This document shows, one piece after another, positions 27,101 through 34,829 of a stretch of 56,356 bases of DNA. The notes beneath the pieces were generated by a model that was not told where the DNA came from, did not search any database, and saw nothing but the letters and a program-made list of their open reading frames with translations. The stretch comes from Spirulinaceae cyanobacterium SM2_1_0. Its GTDB lineage: Bacteria; Cyanobacteriota; Cyanobacteriia; Cyanobacteriales; Spirulinaceae. The position numbers were made by a program, and so were the translations under genes. The stretch covers positions 1 to 56,356 of the forward strand of contig JAAUTY010000027.1 of the NCBI GenBank assembly GCA_012031265.1, written 5' to 3'. How positions within the stretch are numbered: the stretch's first letter is position 1; each line of letters begins with the position of its first letter.

Positions 27101-27655
27101 CACCCCGATCACCCGACCCACCGTATTGACGATCGCTTGCAGCACATCCCGCAACGGCGAACCTTCCGCATGACCAAACTGCGCATTACGAATCGTATTG
27201 GTCACCGTGTTCAGCAGCGACTCGCGGCGCAGCGAGCGGCTCAGCTCATCCGTGCGAATCCGGAGCACATTGTGCGTGTCGATCGCCTGACGCACGATCT
27301 CCTTCAGGTGCTCCGCTTCCCAGGGCTTAGTCACATACTTAAAAACCTTGCCGCTATTGATCGCCTCCACCAAATCCTCAACATCCGTATAGCCCGTAAG
27401 AATGATCCGAATAATGTCGGGATACTGCTGCGCCGTCAAACTCAAAAACTCGGTACCGCTCATGATCGGCATCCGTTGATCCGAGATGATCGCCGCAACA
27501 TGGCTCTCCTGCTTCAGCAGCTCAAGCGCCACCGGCCCGCTCTCCGCCCGCAGCACCCTATAGTCACGACGAAAAGTGCGATAGAGCAGGTCAAGATTGT
27601 CCGGCTCATCGTCAACGATTAAAATCTTGGGCTTCTTACTGGCTTGGGGTTTCAT
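24116..27655 (-). CDS. cyaC: CyaC-type adenylate cyclase with hybrid kinase modules
   Basis: A 1179-residue protein whose order REC-GAF-GAF-HisKA-HATPase-REC-class III cyclase matches CyaC of Anabaena and Spirulina. REC1 (~8-125): VDDEPDNLD, phosphoacceptor IISDQRMPIMSG. GAFs ~150-530. HisKA (~555): NISHEFRTPLTLML. HATPase: NLLSNAMKFT, DTGIGI, GTGIGLAL. REC2 (~840-955): VVDDNPDL, VVSDLMMPKVSG, SKPF. Cyclase (~985-1170): metal Asp residues in ILFSDIVGFTPL and FMGDAIVALFG, adenine-specifying Lys in VDKFMGD and Asp in RSDYTAIGPSVNIAARL. All three activities look intact. There is no TM segment. I start at ATG 27655 (MKPQASKKPKILIVDD). It probably makes cAMP under phosphorelay control. Confidence 0.92.
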   Translation of the reverse strand: MKPQASKKPKILIVDDEPDNLDLLYRTFRRDYRVLRAESGPVALELLKQESHVAAIISDQRMPIMSGTEFLSLTAQQYPDIIRIILTGYTDVEDLVEAINSGKVFKYVTKPWEAEHLKEIVRQAIDTHNVLRIRTDELSRSLRRESLLNTVTNTIRNAQFGHAEGSPLRDVLQAIVNTVGRVIGVDYCLLQAHGDRAREYFIYRQGLTHPAVASLADDIEGDERASPNERALLAQTVWETAELEILPDVVASDRLQGSPERARAFGELGISTTVMVPLICQLERMATLALHRTDPDAIWDEDETQLAMMVADQAALAISQARAYEQVRGLAQREALVNSIVAAIRSSLDPQEIFMAIAQQLGTTLGVDGCALSLWTAADEYVQCVGLYDRRSASVDVVAESELPTPEAGGTVAGSLPRSLAPIRGNPVLCQVLDSQQPVAISDLGTVRESDRPDADVALRAPARALLVVPLLADGRIIGSISLRQAEQPRQWSAADIELAQAVAAQAAIAVQQSRLFQQTRQQAERLLELDRQKTEFFQNISHEFRTPLTLMLGPLEVTVNKQQDLPRDQAEIALRNCRRLLRLVNQLLDLQRLDAGRMQPSFQPCNLMEFVSQIAETFQSYCQRKQIRLLSELETCAPIYLDGDKFDKVLYNLLSNAMKFTEPGGEIAVKLVQVGDRACLQIRDTGIGIAADQLPYLFDRFRQAEGSINRSYEGTGIGLALVKEIVELHGGQVEVTSVQRGTENGAVPPGTTFTVWLPVGGAHLPAEQVKEAPTELQAARAAVELADLEAELLDAEQATTDQLAASSDVAEPAIASETPVSADGASVLVVDDNPDLRAYVSHILRSAGYQVYTARNGEEGLRVMQARQPQLVVSDLMMPKVSGLDLIQQVRADARLQSTPIVLLTAKADETTRLEGVEQGADAYLSKPFNDRELLAIARNLLSLKANERRVQELNAYLTESVLKRFLPPEMVARAAQGDMELTLQPEPRLVTILFSDIVGFTPLSNTLQARRVAQLLNEYLQAMTEAVFANGGAVDKFMGDAIVALFGAPESLAAEEQVQRAIATARAMYRTLDELNARWQAQGLVGGDGPPLVQFRCGIHQGTAVVGMFGSDQRSDYTAIGPSVNIAARLQEVAEPNSILVSAAVADFIDDAQLEAFKPLHLKGIDETVVAFFASKE

Positions 27656-27964
27656 AAGCCAATCGGCACTCCCTACCCGTCCTGTCATCTAGCGGCGGGG
27701 TTCTCGCGATCGCCCGATCGCCCCGCTGGCATCTGCACCCTAACCAGCGCGAGACAAACACACAGTTCATCCTCGTCTGCCCAACCCTGCTGCTCAATGC
27801 AAAACACCACTCGATTCCGAACTCAACGATCACAGCGAGCCAGTAAGAGTACTGCTGCTTTATTATCAACCATTCTTCTCTGTACCAAGCTAACCGACGA
27901 ATTGCCTGCTGCACAGCCCAGAGTCCGCCTGTTTTCCCACGCCCCCCAGAAATCTACTGTTACA
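27656..27964. other. divergent promoter region of cyaC-like and GNAT genes
   Basis: About 310 bp between two divergent starts. The GNAT frame is open through it, but the translated sequence is Ser/Thr/Arg-rich and not domain-like, so I treat it as non-coding. No CRP-type palindrome was found by eye. Confidence 0.4.
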
Positions 27965-28678
27965 ATGCCGATGACTGCTCGCCGTACTGACCTGCGAAAC
28001 CCCTCCAATCTACTGTCTCGGTTGCTGCTGCTCAGGGAAGTTGTGAACGTAGATTCTCATCCACTCGCGCCATCATCTAACCCCCAGCCATTGGCACCGA
28101 CTCGTCTACTCGTCCGCACGGCTCGCCCCCGCGACCTCGGCTCCCTCGCCGAGATTCTCGCCCAGAGCTTTCATCCTCCCGAAGGCTGGCTATTGTTCGC
28201 CCACCCCTTTCTGAAACTAGGGATTCACGAAGATCTACGCCTGCGCCTACGCTCGCGCTCGCCCCACTACTGCTGCTTCACCGCGATCGCCCTACCCGCG
28301 CCCGATACCCCCACCAAAACCACCGAAATCATCACCGGCACCGTCGAACTAGCCCTGCGTTCTCCCCACCCCCAACAACAGCGCCGTCAATCCCCCTACA
28401 TTTCCAATCTCGCCGTCAGCCAAGCTTATCGCCGCCAAGGCGTCGCCCGTCGTCTCCTCGCGCAGTGTGAGCCAGTCGCCCTAGATTGGGGCTACCAGGA
28501 CATCTACCTCCACGTCCTCGAAACCAACCACGAGGCCAGACGACTCTACCAATCCTGCGGCTACTGCCTCGAAGCGACGGAATGGCACTGGGCAGCTCAG
28601 CTACTACACCAACCCCGTCGCCTGCTCCTTCACAAGCGGCTCACTGACAATAGTTCTCCGGCCGCTTACCGCGCATAA
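27965..28678 (+). CDS. GNAT-family N-acetyltransferase
   Basis: A ~237-residue GNAT protein. Strand 1 and helix 1 are VRTARPRDLGSLAEILAQSFH (~50), motif A is ISNLAVSQAYRRQGVARRLLAQCEPVAL (~155-180; RRQGVA is the acetyl-CoA pyrophosphate loop), then DIYLHVLETNHEARRLYQSCGYCLEA (motif B). It matches ribosomal-protein or small-molecule acetyltransferases generally; substrate unknown. The start is uncertain: ATG at 27965 and 27971 and a GTG near 28042 are possible, and the first ~45 residues are poorly conserved-looking. It converges with the PatA-like gene, with six bases between stop codons. Confidence 0.78.
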   Translation: MPMTARRTDLRNPSNLLSRLLLLREVVNVDSHPLAPSSNPQPLAPTRLLVRTARPRDLGSLAEILAQSFHPPEGWLLFAHPFLKLGIHEDLRLRLRSRSPHYCCFTAIALPAPDTPTKTTEIITGTVELALRSPHPQQQRRQSPYISNLAVSQAYRRQGVARRLLAQCEPVALDWGYQDIYLHVLETNHEARRLYQSCGYCLEATEWHWAAQLLHQPRRLLLHKRLTDNSSPAAYRA

Positions 28679-28684
28679 TCTATG

Positions 28685-30067
28685 CTAAATTCCGGTCGCA
28701 CTCAGGTTGCCACGAGCGTATTTCGCCACAGCCGCGAGCACCTTATCTTGTTCGATGGGCTTGGCGAGAAAATCAGTCGCACCCACCATTTTGGCGCGGA
28801 CACGATCGATGATGCCATCATTCCCAGTCAGGATGATGATCGGCGTCTCTTTAAAAGCGGCAACGCGGCGAATCTGCGTACAAATCTCATAGCCGCTAGC
28901 GATCGGCATTACCAGGTCGAGAAAGATCAAATCAGGCTTATGCGTGAGCAGCGTGGGCAGTGCCTGAACCGCTTCCTGAATGGTCACCACCCGCTGATTA
29001 GCCCGGTTCAAGAGTTCAGTCATCTGGCGGCAAACCTGGGGATTGTCATCGATACAGACCACGAGACTCGGGCAAACATCAGCGCCAGCGATCACCGCCG
29101 GAGCCTTGGCAACCCGACGCGGTTCCGCAGGAGCAGGCATCGCCGCGCGCGCGAAGGTCGGCAGGGGCAGATCCGCGATTTCCGCCAAGCCAATCGTCTG
29201 TTGGCGAATGTGGGGGAGGAGCGATCGCATCAAAGCAAACACATCTTTCTTGATCAGCACCGCAATGTCGCGCAGACTGCGCTTGCCGTTAATGATCTCA
29301 GTCAAGCTTTTGTAAGTCTTTGCCGTCGTCTGCCGCTGCAAGGTTTCGGGCTGGCTGAGCACCGGCGCGCGATTCGGCGAGCACAAGATCAGCCCAGCTT
29401 TACACCATTTCTGCCAAGTAATCTCGGTGAATTGTAGCGTTGACTCGCTCTCGATTGTCCAGGTTCGCGGCAAGATGCCAGTATCGGTATTGGAAGGGCG
29501 CACACCGAGGCGCGGCAACAGTTCCAGCAGCTCAGAGTTGGCAGAAGTAGCCAGCGATGTCGATAGGGGGAGGCGATCGCGGTGCGCCGTTCGCGAGTTC
29601 AAACCCGCCAACTCAATCGCCTGAACAATCTCAAACAGCACTTCAACCACTGTGCCCTGAATCACAGCGATCGCCTGCTCACTGCTTGCCACTTGGCGCT
29701 GAGCCAAAATCGTCAACGCCTGGTAGTCCCAGCACTCAAAGCAATCACCCTGACGCGGACGGATTTTGCTGGCACTGGCGAACAAGCCACTGCGAATCAT
29801 CTGTCGCCGCCAACGACGAATTGCATGACCATCGCCCGTCGCCCAAGCGAACCGCCCCAAAGCCAAGTAAAGACGCCAATTCTGCCCGCCGACTGTAATG
29901 TCCAGCCGTCCGGTAAAGCGTTGCTGTTGAAACGGAGTCAGTTGCTGGCTCAAGAAATCAGCGGCATAGAGCTGGCGAGGCTGTGATTGGGGTCTAGGCA
30001 GAACTGGCAATGGGGTCTGGGAATTGAGTTGGGTTCGCGTGCCAGAGAAAGTCAGAGCTGCGTCCAT
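28685..30067 (-). CDS. PatA-family response regulator (DUF4388-REC)
   Basis: A 460-residue protein. The N-terminal part (~30-180) is the PatA-type domain (FLSQQLTPFQQQRFTGRLDITVGGQNWRLYLALGRFAWATGD); a helical middle follows with LTEIINGKRSLRDIAVLIKKDVFALMRSL; the C-terminal receiver (~330-455) has VVCIDDNPQV, phosphoacceptor LIFLDLVMPIASG and LAKPIEQD. PatA controls heterocyst pattern in Anabaena; its relatives PilG and PixG head chemotaxis-like operons for pili and phototaxis. Here no CheY/CheW/MCP genes follow, so it is an orphan and its pathway is unknown. Confidence 0.87.
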   Translation of the reverse strand: MDAALTFSGTRTQLNSQTPLPVLPRPQSQPRQLYAADFLSQQLTPFQQQRFTGRLDITVGGQNWRLYLALGRFAWATGDGHAIRRWRRQMIRSGLFASASKIRPRQGDCFECWDYQALTILAQRQVASSEQAIAVIQGTVVEVLFEIVQAIELAGLNSRTAHRDRLPLSTSLATSANSELLELLPRLGVRPSNTDTGILPRTWTIESESTLQFTEITWQKWCKAGLILCSPNRAPVLSQPETLQRQTTAKTYKSLTEIINGKRSLRDIAVLIKKDVFALMRSLLPHIRQQTIGLAEIADLPLPTFARAAMPAPAEPRRVAKAPAVIAGADVCPSLVVCIDDNPQVCRQMTELLNRANQRVVTIQEAVQALPTLLTHKPDLIFLDLVMPIASGYEICTQIRRVAAFKETPIIILTGNDGIIDRVRAKMVGATDFLAKPIEQDKVLAAVAKYARGNLSATGI

Positions 30068-31140
30068 GAGATAGAGTCCACCTGCAACAAAGGATTGTTA
30101 ACCAACTTTTAATCTAATTCTAAGCTAAATGTAAAGCCGTCCTCCCTAAGGTTATGAAATGCTAAAAGCAGATTGCAATTAAGTTTTGTCAATCAACGGG
30201 AACAATACGTCGGCAGAGTCTGGCAAATTGGAAATCTGAGTGTCAGCGCCCGCACTCCGTAACAGCAACCAGACTTTGTTACTCAACAGTCCGGCTGTAT
30301 CTCAGTCAAGATACCCACCAAGGGCAATAACAGTTAGCCTTCGAGGGATACGAGTGATGCCTTTCGGTAGGCTTGCTCCTAGCGGATGTAATACCATTCC
30401 CGATAGAAGTTTTGGTGATTTCCACTATATTATCAGTGGCTGTCGGTGACTTAGATCACCAAGCTGACATTCACCCACACACTCCTAAATCATATGGTCA
30501 AAATGGCTGCCATCAAACCGCAAATTGGCAGAATTTCATCGTCCAAATAATGGATTGATCCGGGGTGAAATGCGCCAGTTGCTCACCGACTGAACCACGA
30601 TGCCAGCGCCCGATGAGAGCATCCCACCTTGTCACTCTCCATGCCTTTTAGAATTTGCAATTTTCCCCGCCCCCCCCTCTGACAAGGGTATTCATATACC
30701 TGGCGAACCAAGACCTTACAGACAGTACCTAAAGCAGAGCTTTTCCGCAAAGAGAACTATATCTGGGGTGTTGGTTCGCGAAGTATGGAGTCACCCTGAC
30801 AAGGGGGAAGTTTTTGGGTATGGTTTCCTTAGCCCTGTTGTTGTGTGGTGGAAGCGGTCGCACATGGCTGAAGTGGGATGTACCCACGCCCGATTGCAAA
30901 CAAATAGGCAGGGGCGCTTTGCAAAATCGCTTCATTAGCATCGAACATGGAATTGCCTGGGCAAGATTTGCTTCCCTGACCCAGAGCACGCAATCCCTCA
31001 ATAATGCCTAGACAGCCATTGTGTAGAGCTGCCTGCCGTCAACCCCACACAACCCCTGCCGCTGTTGGGAACGGCGCTTTGAGCAACAGTTCCCACGCAG
31101 CAGTGTGTTATACCAAAATGGATTGCAGCTTTTCGTCGCC
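30068..31140. other. 1.07-kb intergenic region with an inverted-repeat element
   Basis: The left third (to ~30600) is somewhat AT-rich and shows no gene; it holds the PatA-like promoter. 30615-30885 is a non-coding mobile-like element. After it, to 31140, nothing is recognised apart from the permease leader. Short frames here are not protein-like. Confidence 0.5.
30615..30885. mobile_element. 271-bp inverted-repeat element with family B-like ends
   Basis: The left end GAGAGCATCCCAC and the right end GTGGGATGTACCC are imperfect inverted copies and resemble the family B termini. CGCCCGAT flanks it at 30607-30614 and 30887-30894, with one extra base on the right, as expected of an 8-bp target duplication. 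Internally, GCGAACCAA and TTGGTTCGC plus neighbouring blocks form long imperfect arms, so the element could fold as one hairpin. CTGACAAGGG occurs twice within. No protein is encoded. Confidence 0.65.
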
Positions 31141-32031
31141 ATGAGTCCAACCCGCACGCCACTCCGTCCCGCCACAGATTTGCTGCCACTCACCGTCAAT
31201 GCCTCATCATCCCGGCCCTGGTTTCGCAGACTCCTCGCGGCTGAGGTCATTGCCCCACTGCTGATCGGCCTGCTCGTGTTGCTCGCCTGGGAGCTGGGCG
31301 TGCGCGTGACCGGTACGCCCCCCTACCTGCTACCCGGACCGCTGCTGGTGCTACAAACCCTGGCTAGCGACTGGGGGACACTCTTGCCAGCACTGCTCAT
31401 CACCCTGAAAATCACCCTTTTGGCCTTCGGAGCGGCAGCCATTTCCGGCTTGTTGCTGGCGATCCTCTTTGCCCAGAGTCGTTGGCTGGAGCTGAGCCTG
31501 TTTCCTTATGCCGTGATTTTGCAGACGACGCCGATCGTGGCGATCGCCCCCCTGATCATTATCTGGACCCGCAGAATTGTCCCTGGCTCCAACAGCACCT
31601 TTGTCGCGCTGATCATCTGTGCTTGGATTGTCGCCTTCTTCCCGATTGTGTCGAATACCACTCTGGGCCTGCGGAGTGTGGATCGCAACTTGCGCGACCT
31701 CTTCCAGCTCTACCGCGCCTCACCCTGGCAAACCCTCTGGCATTTGCGTTTGCCCAGTGCCCTCCCCTACTTCCTCGGCGGCCTAAAAATCAGCGGCGGA
31801 CTCGCCCTGATTGGTGCCGTCGTCGCTGAATTTGTCGCCGGAACTGGTGGCAACCGCGCCGGCCTTGCTTATCAGATCCTGATGGCCAGCTACAACCTCC
31901 AGATCCCCCGGATGTTTGCCGCCTTACTGCTGACCGCCGTTGCCGGTGTGGGGATTTTCTTAGCGCTGACGCTGCTGACCGAGACCCTACTGCACCAGTG
32001 GCATGAGAGTACGCTGCCTCGCGATCGCTAG
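31141..32031 (+). CDS. ABC transporter permease (SsuC/TauC/ThiX type)
   Basis: A 296-residue inner-membrane permease of the binding-protein-dependent transport family. About six hydrophobic segments are visible (e.g. IAPLLIGLLVLLAWELGV, LKITLLAFGAAAISGLLLAILFA, FALLLTAVAGVGIFLALTLL). The EAA-type loop that contacts the ATPase is near GLRSVDRNLRDLFQLYRASPWQTLWHLRLPSALPY (~180-215). Relatives import sulfonates, taurine, nitrate or thiamine precursors. No ATPase or binding-protein gene is adjacent, so its partners lie elsewhere and the substrate is unknown. I start at ATG 31141; the frame is open to 31105. Confidence 0.88.
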   Translation: MSPTRTPLRPATDLLPLTVNASSSRPWFRRLLAAEVIAPLLIGLLVLLAWELGVRVTGTPPYLLPGPLLVLQTLASDWGTLLPALLITLKITLLAFGAAAISGLLLAILFAQSRWLELSLFPYAVILQTTPIVAIAPLIIIWTRRIVPGSNSTFVALIICAWIVAFFPIVSNTTLGLRSVDRNLRDLFQLYRASPWQTLWHLRLPSALPYFLGGLKISGGLALIGAVVAEFVAGTGGNRAGLAYQILMASYNLQIPRMFAALLLTAVAGVGIFLALTLLTETLLHQWHESTLPRDR

Positions 32032-32190
32032 CCTGCGGTCAGAAACCGGCGAGTGGCTCCCACTCGGTCTCAGGAGTAAGCGGGTAGGTCAGTCAAACAG
32101 AGTCAGCCAAGCGATAGACAATTGAGCAGCAACCGGGAACAATGAGCAATGACGAAAGACTGACTACAGACCGAGCCACCCCAAGACCAG

Positions 32191-33630
32191 ATGAAGATTT
32201 TATTTGTTGCCGCTGAAGCTGCCCCGCTTGCCAAAGTTGGCGGTATGGGCGATGTCGTTGGGTCGCTGCCCGCTGTCCTCCGCAAAATGGGGCATGACGT
32301 GCGTGTATTTATGCCCTACTACGGTTTCTTACCAGACAAGCTGGCGGTTCCGAAAAAACCGGTGTGGCAAGGCGACACGATGTTCCAGGAGTTTTCCATC
32401 TACGAAACGCTATTTCCGAATACTGATGTGCCGCTTTACCTATTCGGACACCCGGTATTTAGCGATCGCCTCGACATTTACTACGGCGATGACGAAGACT
32501 GGCGCTTTACCTTCTTCGCCAACGGAGCGGCAGAATTTGTTTGGAATTACTGGCAGCCGGATGTCGTTCACTGCCACGACTGGCACTCTGGGATGCTGCC
32601 CGTCTGGCTACACACAACTCAGACGCTCAAAACCGTCTTCACCATTCACAACCTCGCCTATCAAGGACCCTGGCGCTGGCGACTGAATGAAATTGCTTGG
32701 TGTCCCGACTATATGGAAGGGCACAACACGCTGGCGGCAGCCGTGCAGTTTGCCGATTGGGTCACGACCGTTTCGCCAACCTACGCTCAACAAATTCAAA
32801 CCCCCGCCTACGGCGAAACCCTGGATGGCTTGCTGTCATTCATCAGCGGCAAAATGTCGGGGATTTTAAACGGCATTGATGTTGAGAGCTACAACCCCGA
32901 AACCGATCTTTACATCACCGAAAATTTCAGCAAAGACACCATTGCCCAGCGCCGGGTGAATAAACTAGCGCTGCAAGAAGAATTGGGGTTGCAGAGTAAT
33001 CCCCAAGCTTTTTTGGCTAGCTCTGTTACCCGCCTGGTTGAACAGAAAGGTGTTGATCTGATCTTGCAGATCATGGATCGCTTCCTCTCCTATACTGACG
33101 CGCAGTTTGTGTTGCTGGGGACGGGCGATCGCTACTACGAAACCCAGATGTGGGAGATGTCAGCACGCTTCCCCGGTCGCGTCTCAGTACAACTGCTCCA
33201 CAACGATGGCCTGGCACGCCGCATCTATAGCGGTGCTGATGCCTTCCTGATGCCATCACGCTTCGAGCCTTGTGGGATTGCGCAACTGCTGGCGATGCGC
33301 TATGGCTGCATCCCGATCGTGCGCCGCACCGGCGGCCTCGTCGATACCGTCAAGCACCACGCTCCCATAGACGCCGCCGGAACCGGCTACTGTTTTGACC
33401 GCTACGAGCCACTGGATCTGTTCACAGCCATGGTGCGGGCTTGGGAGGGCTACATCAATTACCCCGACAAGTGGCTGGCACTCCAGCAGCGGGCGATGGC
33501 GCAAAACTTCAGTTGGTCGAAGTCGGCGGCGGAATACACGCGGATTTACAAGCGGCTGCTCGGCTTGCCTGAGACCCTCTCGGCGCAGGAACAAGCGGCG
33601 ATTGACGCCGACACCAAGTGGGCGGCTTAG
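32191..33630 (+). CDS. glgA: glycogen (starch) synthase
   Basis: A 479-residue GT5 enzyme that adds glucose from ADP-glucose to alpha-1,4-glucan ends. The N-terminal ADP-glucose loop is KVGGMGDVVGSLP (~15), followed by DVVHCHDWHSGMLP (~125) and VFTIHNLAYQG (~150). C-terminal motifs: SSVTRLVEQKGVDLILQIMD (~275) and the GT-B nucleotide site MPSRFEPCGIAQLLAMRYGCIPIVRRTGGLVDTV (~355-385) with both catalytic-site elements. The KVGGMGDVV form is seen in one of the two GlgA types usually found in cyanobacteria. It stands alone, with no glgB or glgC nearby. Confidence 0.96.
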   Translation: MKILFVAAEAAPLAKVGGMGDVVGSLPAVLRKMGHDVRVFMPYYGFLPDKLAVPKKPVWQGDTMFQEFSIYETLFPNTDVPLYLFGHPVFSDRLDIYYGDDEDWRFTFFANGAAEFVWNYWQPDVVHCHDWHSGMLPVWLHTTQTLKTVFTIHNLAYQGPWRWRLNEIAWCPDYMEGHNTLAAAVQFADWVTTVSPTYAQQIQTPAYGETLDGLLSFISGKMSGILNGIDVESYNPETDLYITENFSKDTIAQRRVNKLALQEELGLQSNPQAFLASSVTRLVEQKGVDLILQIMDRFLSYTDAQFVLLGTGDRYYETQMWEMSARFPGRVSVQLLHNDGLARRIYSGADAFLMPSRFEPCGIAQLLAMRYGCIPIVRRTGGLVDTVKHHAPIDAAGTGYCFDRYEPLDLFTAMVRAWEGYINYPDKWLALQQRAMAQNFSWSKSAAEYTRIYKRLLGLPETLSAQEQAAIDADTKWAA

Positions 33631-33685
33631 TCTCGCGGCGCGGCAGTCAGACGGCAGCAGTCAGCAGGCCGGATTCGTTCTTGGG

Positions 33686-33747
33686 AACCCGGTTTCTTCA
33701 TGGGTCGGCGTACGAGATTTGGCTTTTCTCCAGTGAGAAACCGGGTT
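33686..33747. repeat. inverted repeat around AGAAACCGGGTT
   Basis: AACCCGGTTTCT (33686-33697) and AGAAACCGGGTT (33736-33747) are perfect 12-bp inverted copies separated by about 38 bp. Palindromes of this AGAAACC-type are abundant in many filamentous and colonial cyanobacteria, from general recollection. It lies about 55 bp after glgA and could also end its transcript. Confidence 0.6.
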
Positions 33748-33804
33748 TCTGTCCCAGCTCTCTCGCTGCCGCCTTCGTTGAAGTGAGTGAGTGAGTCGGC
33801 CGTC

Positions 33805-34680
33805 ATGGTTAATCTCGGCTATCGTGCCGCCCGGTTGAAAGGCAAACTCGGTCGCGCCTTTTACGCCCACCGCCTCGCGCACCAAGGTCGCATCAGCGGC
33901 AACCCGCCTCCCCTGATCGCCAGCGTCTACAGCCTCTCTTGCCAGCGCGACCTCCCGGAGCAGGTCGCCAATATTCGCCTATTGCTAACCCATGTCGGTC
34001 TGCCGCAGCAGTTTGTCGTCGTCTCCGATGGCAGCTACACCGCCGACAGCATCCAGCTTTTACAACGCCTGCATCCCTGCGTGCGCGTCATCCCCTTGGT
34101 TGACTTTGTGCGCCCCGATTTACCAGCCGCCGTTTTTCACTATGCCGAGATCAGTCCGATGGGCAAAAAACTGGCGATGTTGCTCTCAATTCCAGTCACG
34201 CAGCCGAGCCTCTATACTGACTCGGACATTTTTTTCTTTCCCGCGGCGGGCGACTTGGCCGCTCTACTCGAGCGCGCCGACGGTCAGAACTACTACCTAA
34301 CCGACACCTACCAATCCTTTGATTGGCGCATTTTGCAATCGGAGGCGGAGGCCGCTACCCCGATCAATGGTGGCTTCATCCTGCTCAAGCAGGCTCTAGA
34401 CTGGCAGATAGCCATGCAGCGATTTTTGGCGCTGACCGAGCCACCCAACTACTTCACCGAGCAAACGATGGTGCATCTCACTCTGCACGCCAATGGCGCG
34501 CAGCCGCTCGATCGACAGCGCTATATCATGGAACTGGACGACGAATTTGTCTATGGCGATCGCTATGCCCGCCGACCAGACATCGTGCTGCGCCACTACG
34601 TCAACCCCGTGCGCCACAAGTTTTGGGGCAATTGGTCGCATCTATACTTGGGCAGCCGCTCGCGCCGCCGAACCGCGTAA
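33805..34680 (+). CDS. putative GT-A glycosyltransferase (nucleotide-diphospho-sugar transferase fold)
   Basis: A 291-residue protein with an N-terminal basic region, then Rossmann-like strands (IASVYSLSC, FVVVSDGS, VRVIPLVD) and a DxD-type metal/sugar-nucleotide motif in SLYTDSDIFFFP (~135). A later INGGFILLKQALDW resembles the acceptor-side loop of GT8-like enzymes, and C-terminal RHYVNPVRHKFWGNW supplies a His near the end. I therefore call it a retaining-type GT-A transferase with modest certainty. A group 1 transferase follows in the same direction after 149 bp that contain an inverted-repeat element, suggesting a former or present two-gene unit. ATG 33805 is used. Confidence 0.7.
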   Translation: MVNLGYRAARLKGKLGRAFYAHRLAHQGRISGNPPPLIASVYSLSCQRDLPEQVANIRLLLTHVGLPQQFVVVSDGSYTADSIQLLQRLHPCVRVIPLVDFVRPDLPAAVFHYAEISPMGKKLAMLLSIPVTQPSLYTDSDIFFFPAAGDLAALLERADGQNYYLTDTYQSFDWRILQSEAEAATPINGGFILLKQALDWQIAMQRFLALTEPPNYFTEQTMVHLTLHANGAQPLDRQRYIMELDDEFVYGDRYARRPDIVLRHYVNPVRHKFWGNWSHLYLGSRSRRRTA

Positions 34681-34700
34681 AATGGCGGACGTCCCCACTG

Positions 34701-34807
34701 ATACCCAATCCGGATCGTGAACCCCAAAAACGACAACATCGGGAGGGTCTGAAACCCTCCCCTACCGTGTATTGCGTTTTTGGGGCAAAAAAATCCAGAC
34801 TTAGTAT
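34701..34807. mobile_element. MITE-like nested inverted repeat
   Basis: A 107-bp structure. The outer arms are imperfect (ATACCCAATCCGGAT against ATACTAAGTCTGGAT), the middle arms CCCCAAAAACG (34722-34732) and CGTTTTTGGGG (34775-34785) are perfect, and the core GGGAGGGT/ACCCTCCC (34741-34761) closes on a 5-base loop. TA at both outer ends would fit a TA target. It lies between two glycosyltransferase genes, probably within their transcript. Confidence 0.7.
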
Positions 34808-34829
34808 AACCAACTACCGGGCGATCACC

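Noticed and set aside
26813-27622. Open frame of 269 codons opposite the cyaC-like gene
   Set aside because: It is rich in Arg, His and Pro as expected for the antisense of GC-rich coding DNA, while the sense frame has clear REC and GAF domains.
27644-27964. N-terminal extension of the GNAT protein back to 27644
   Set aside because: It overlaps the start of the divergent cyclase gene and is low-complexity without GNAT-like sequence.
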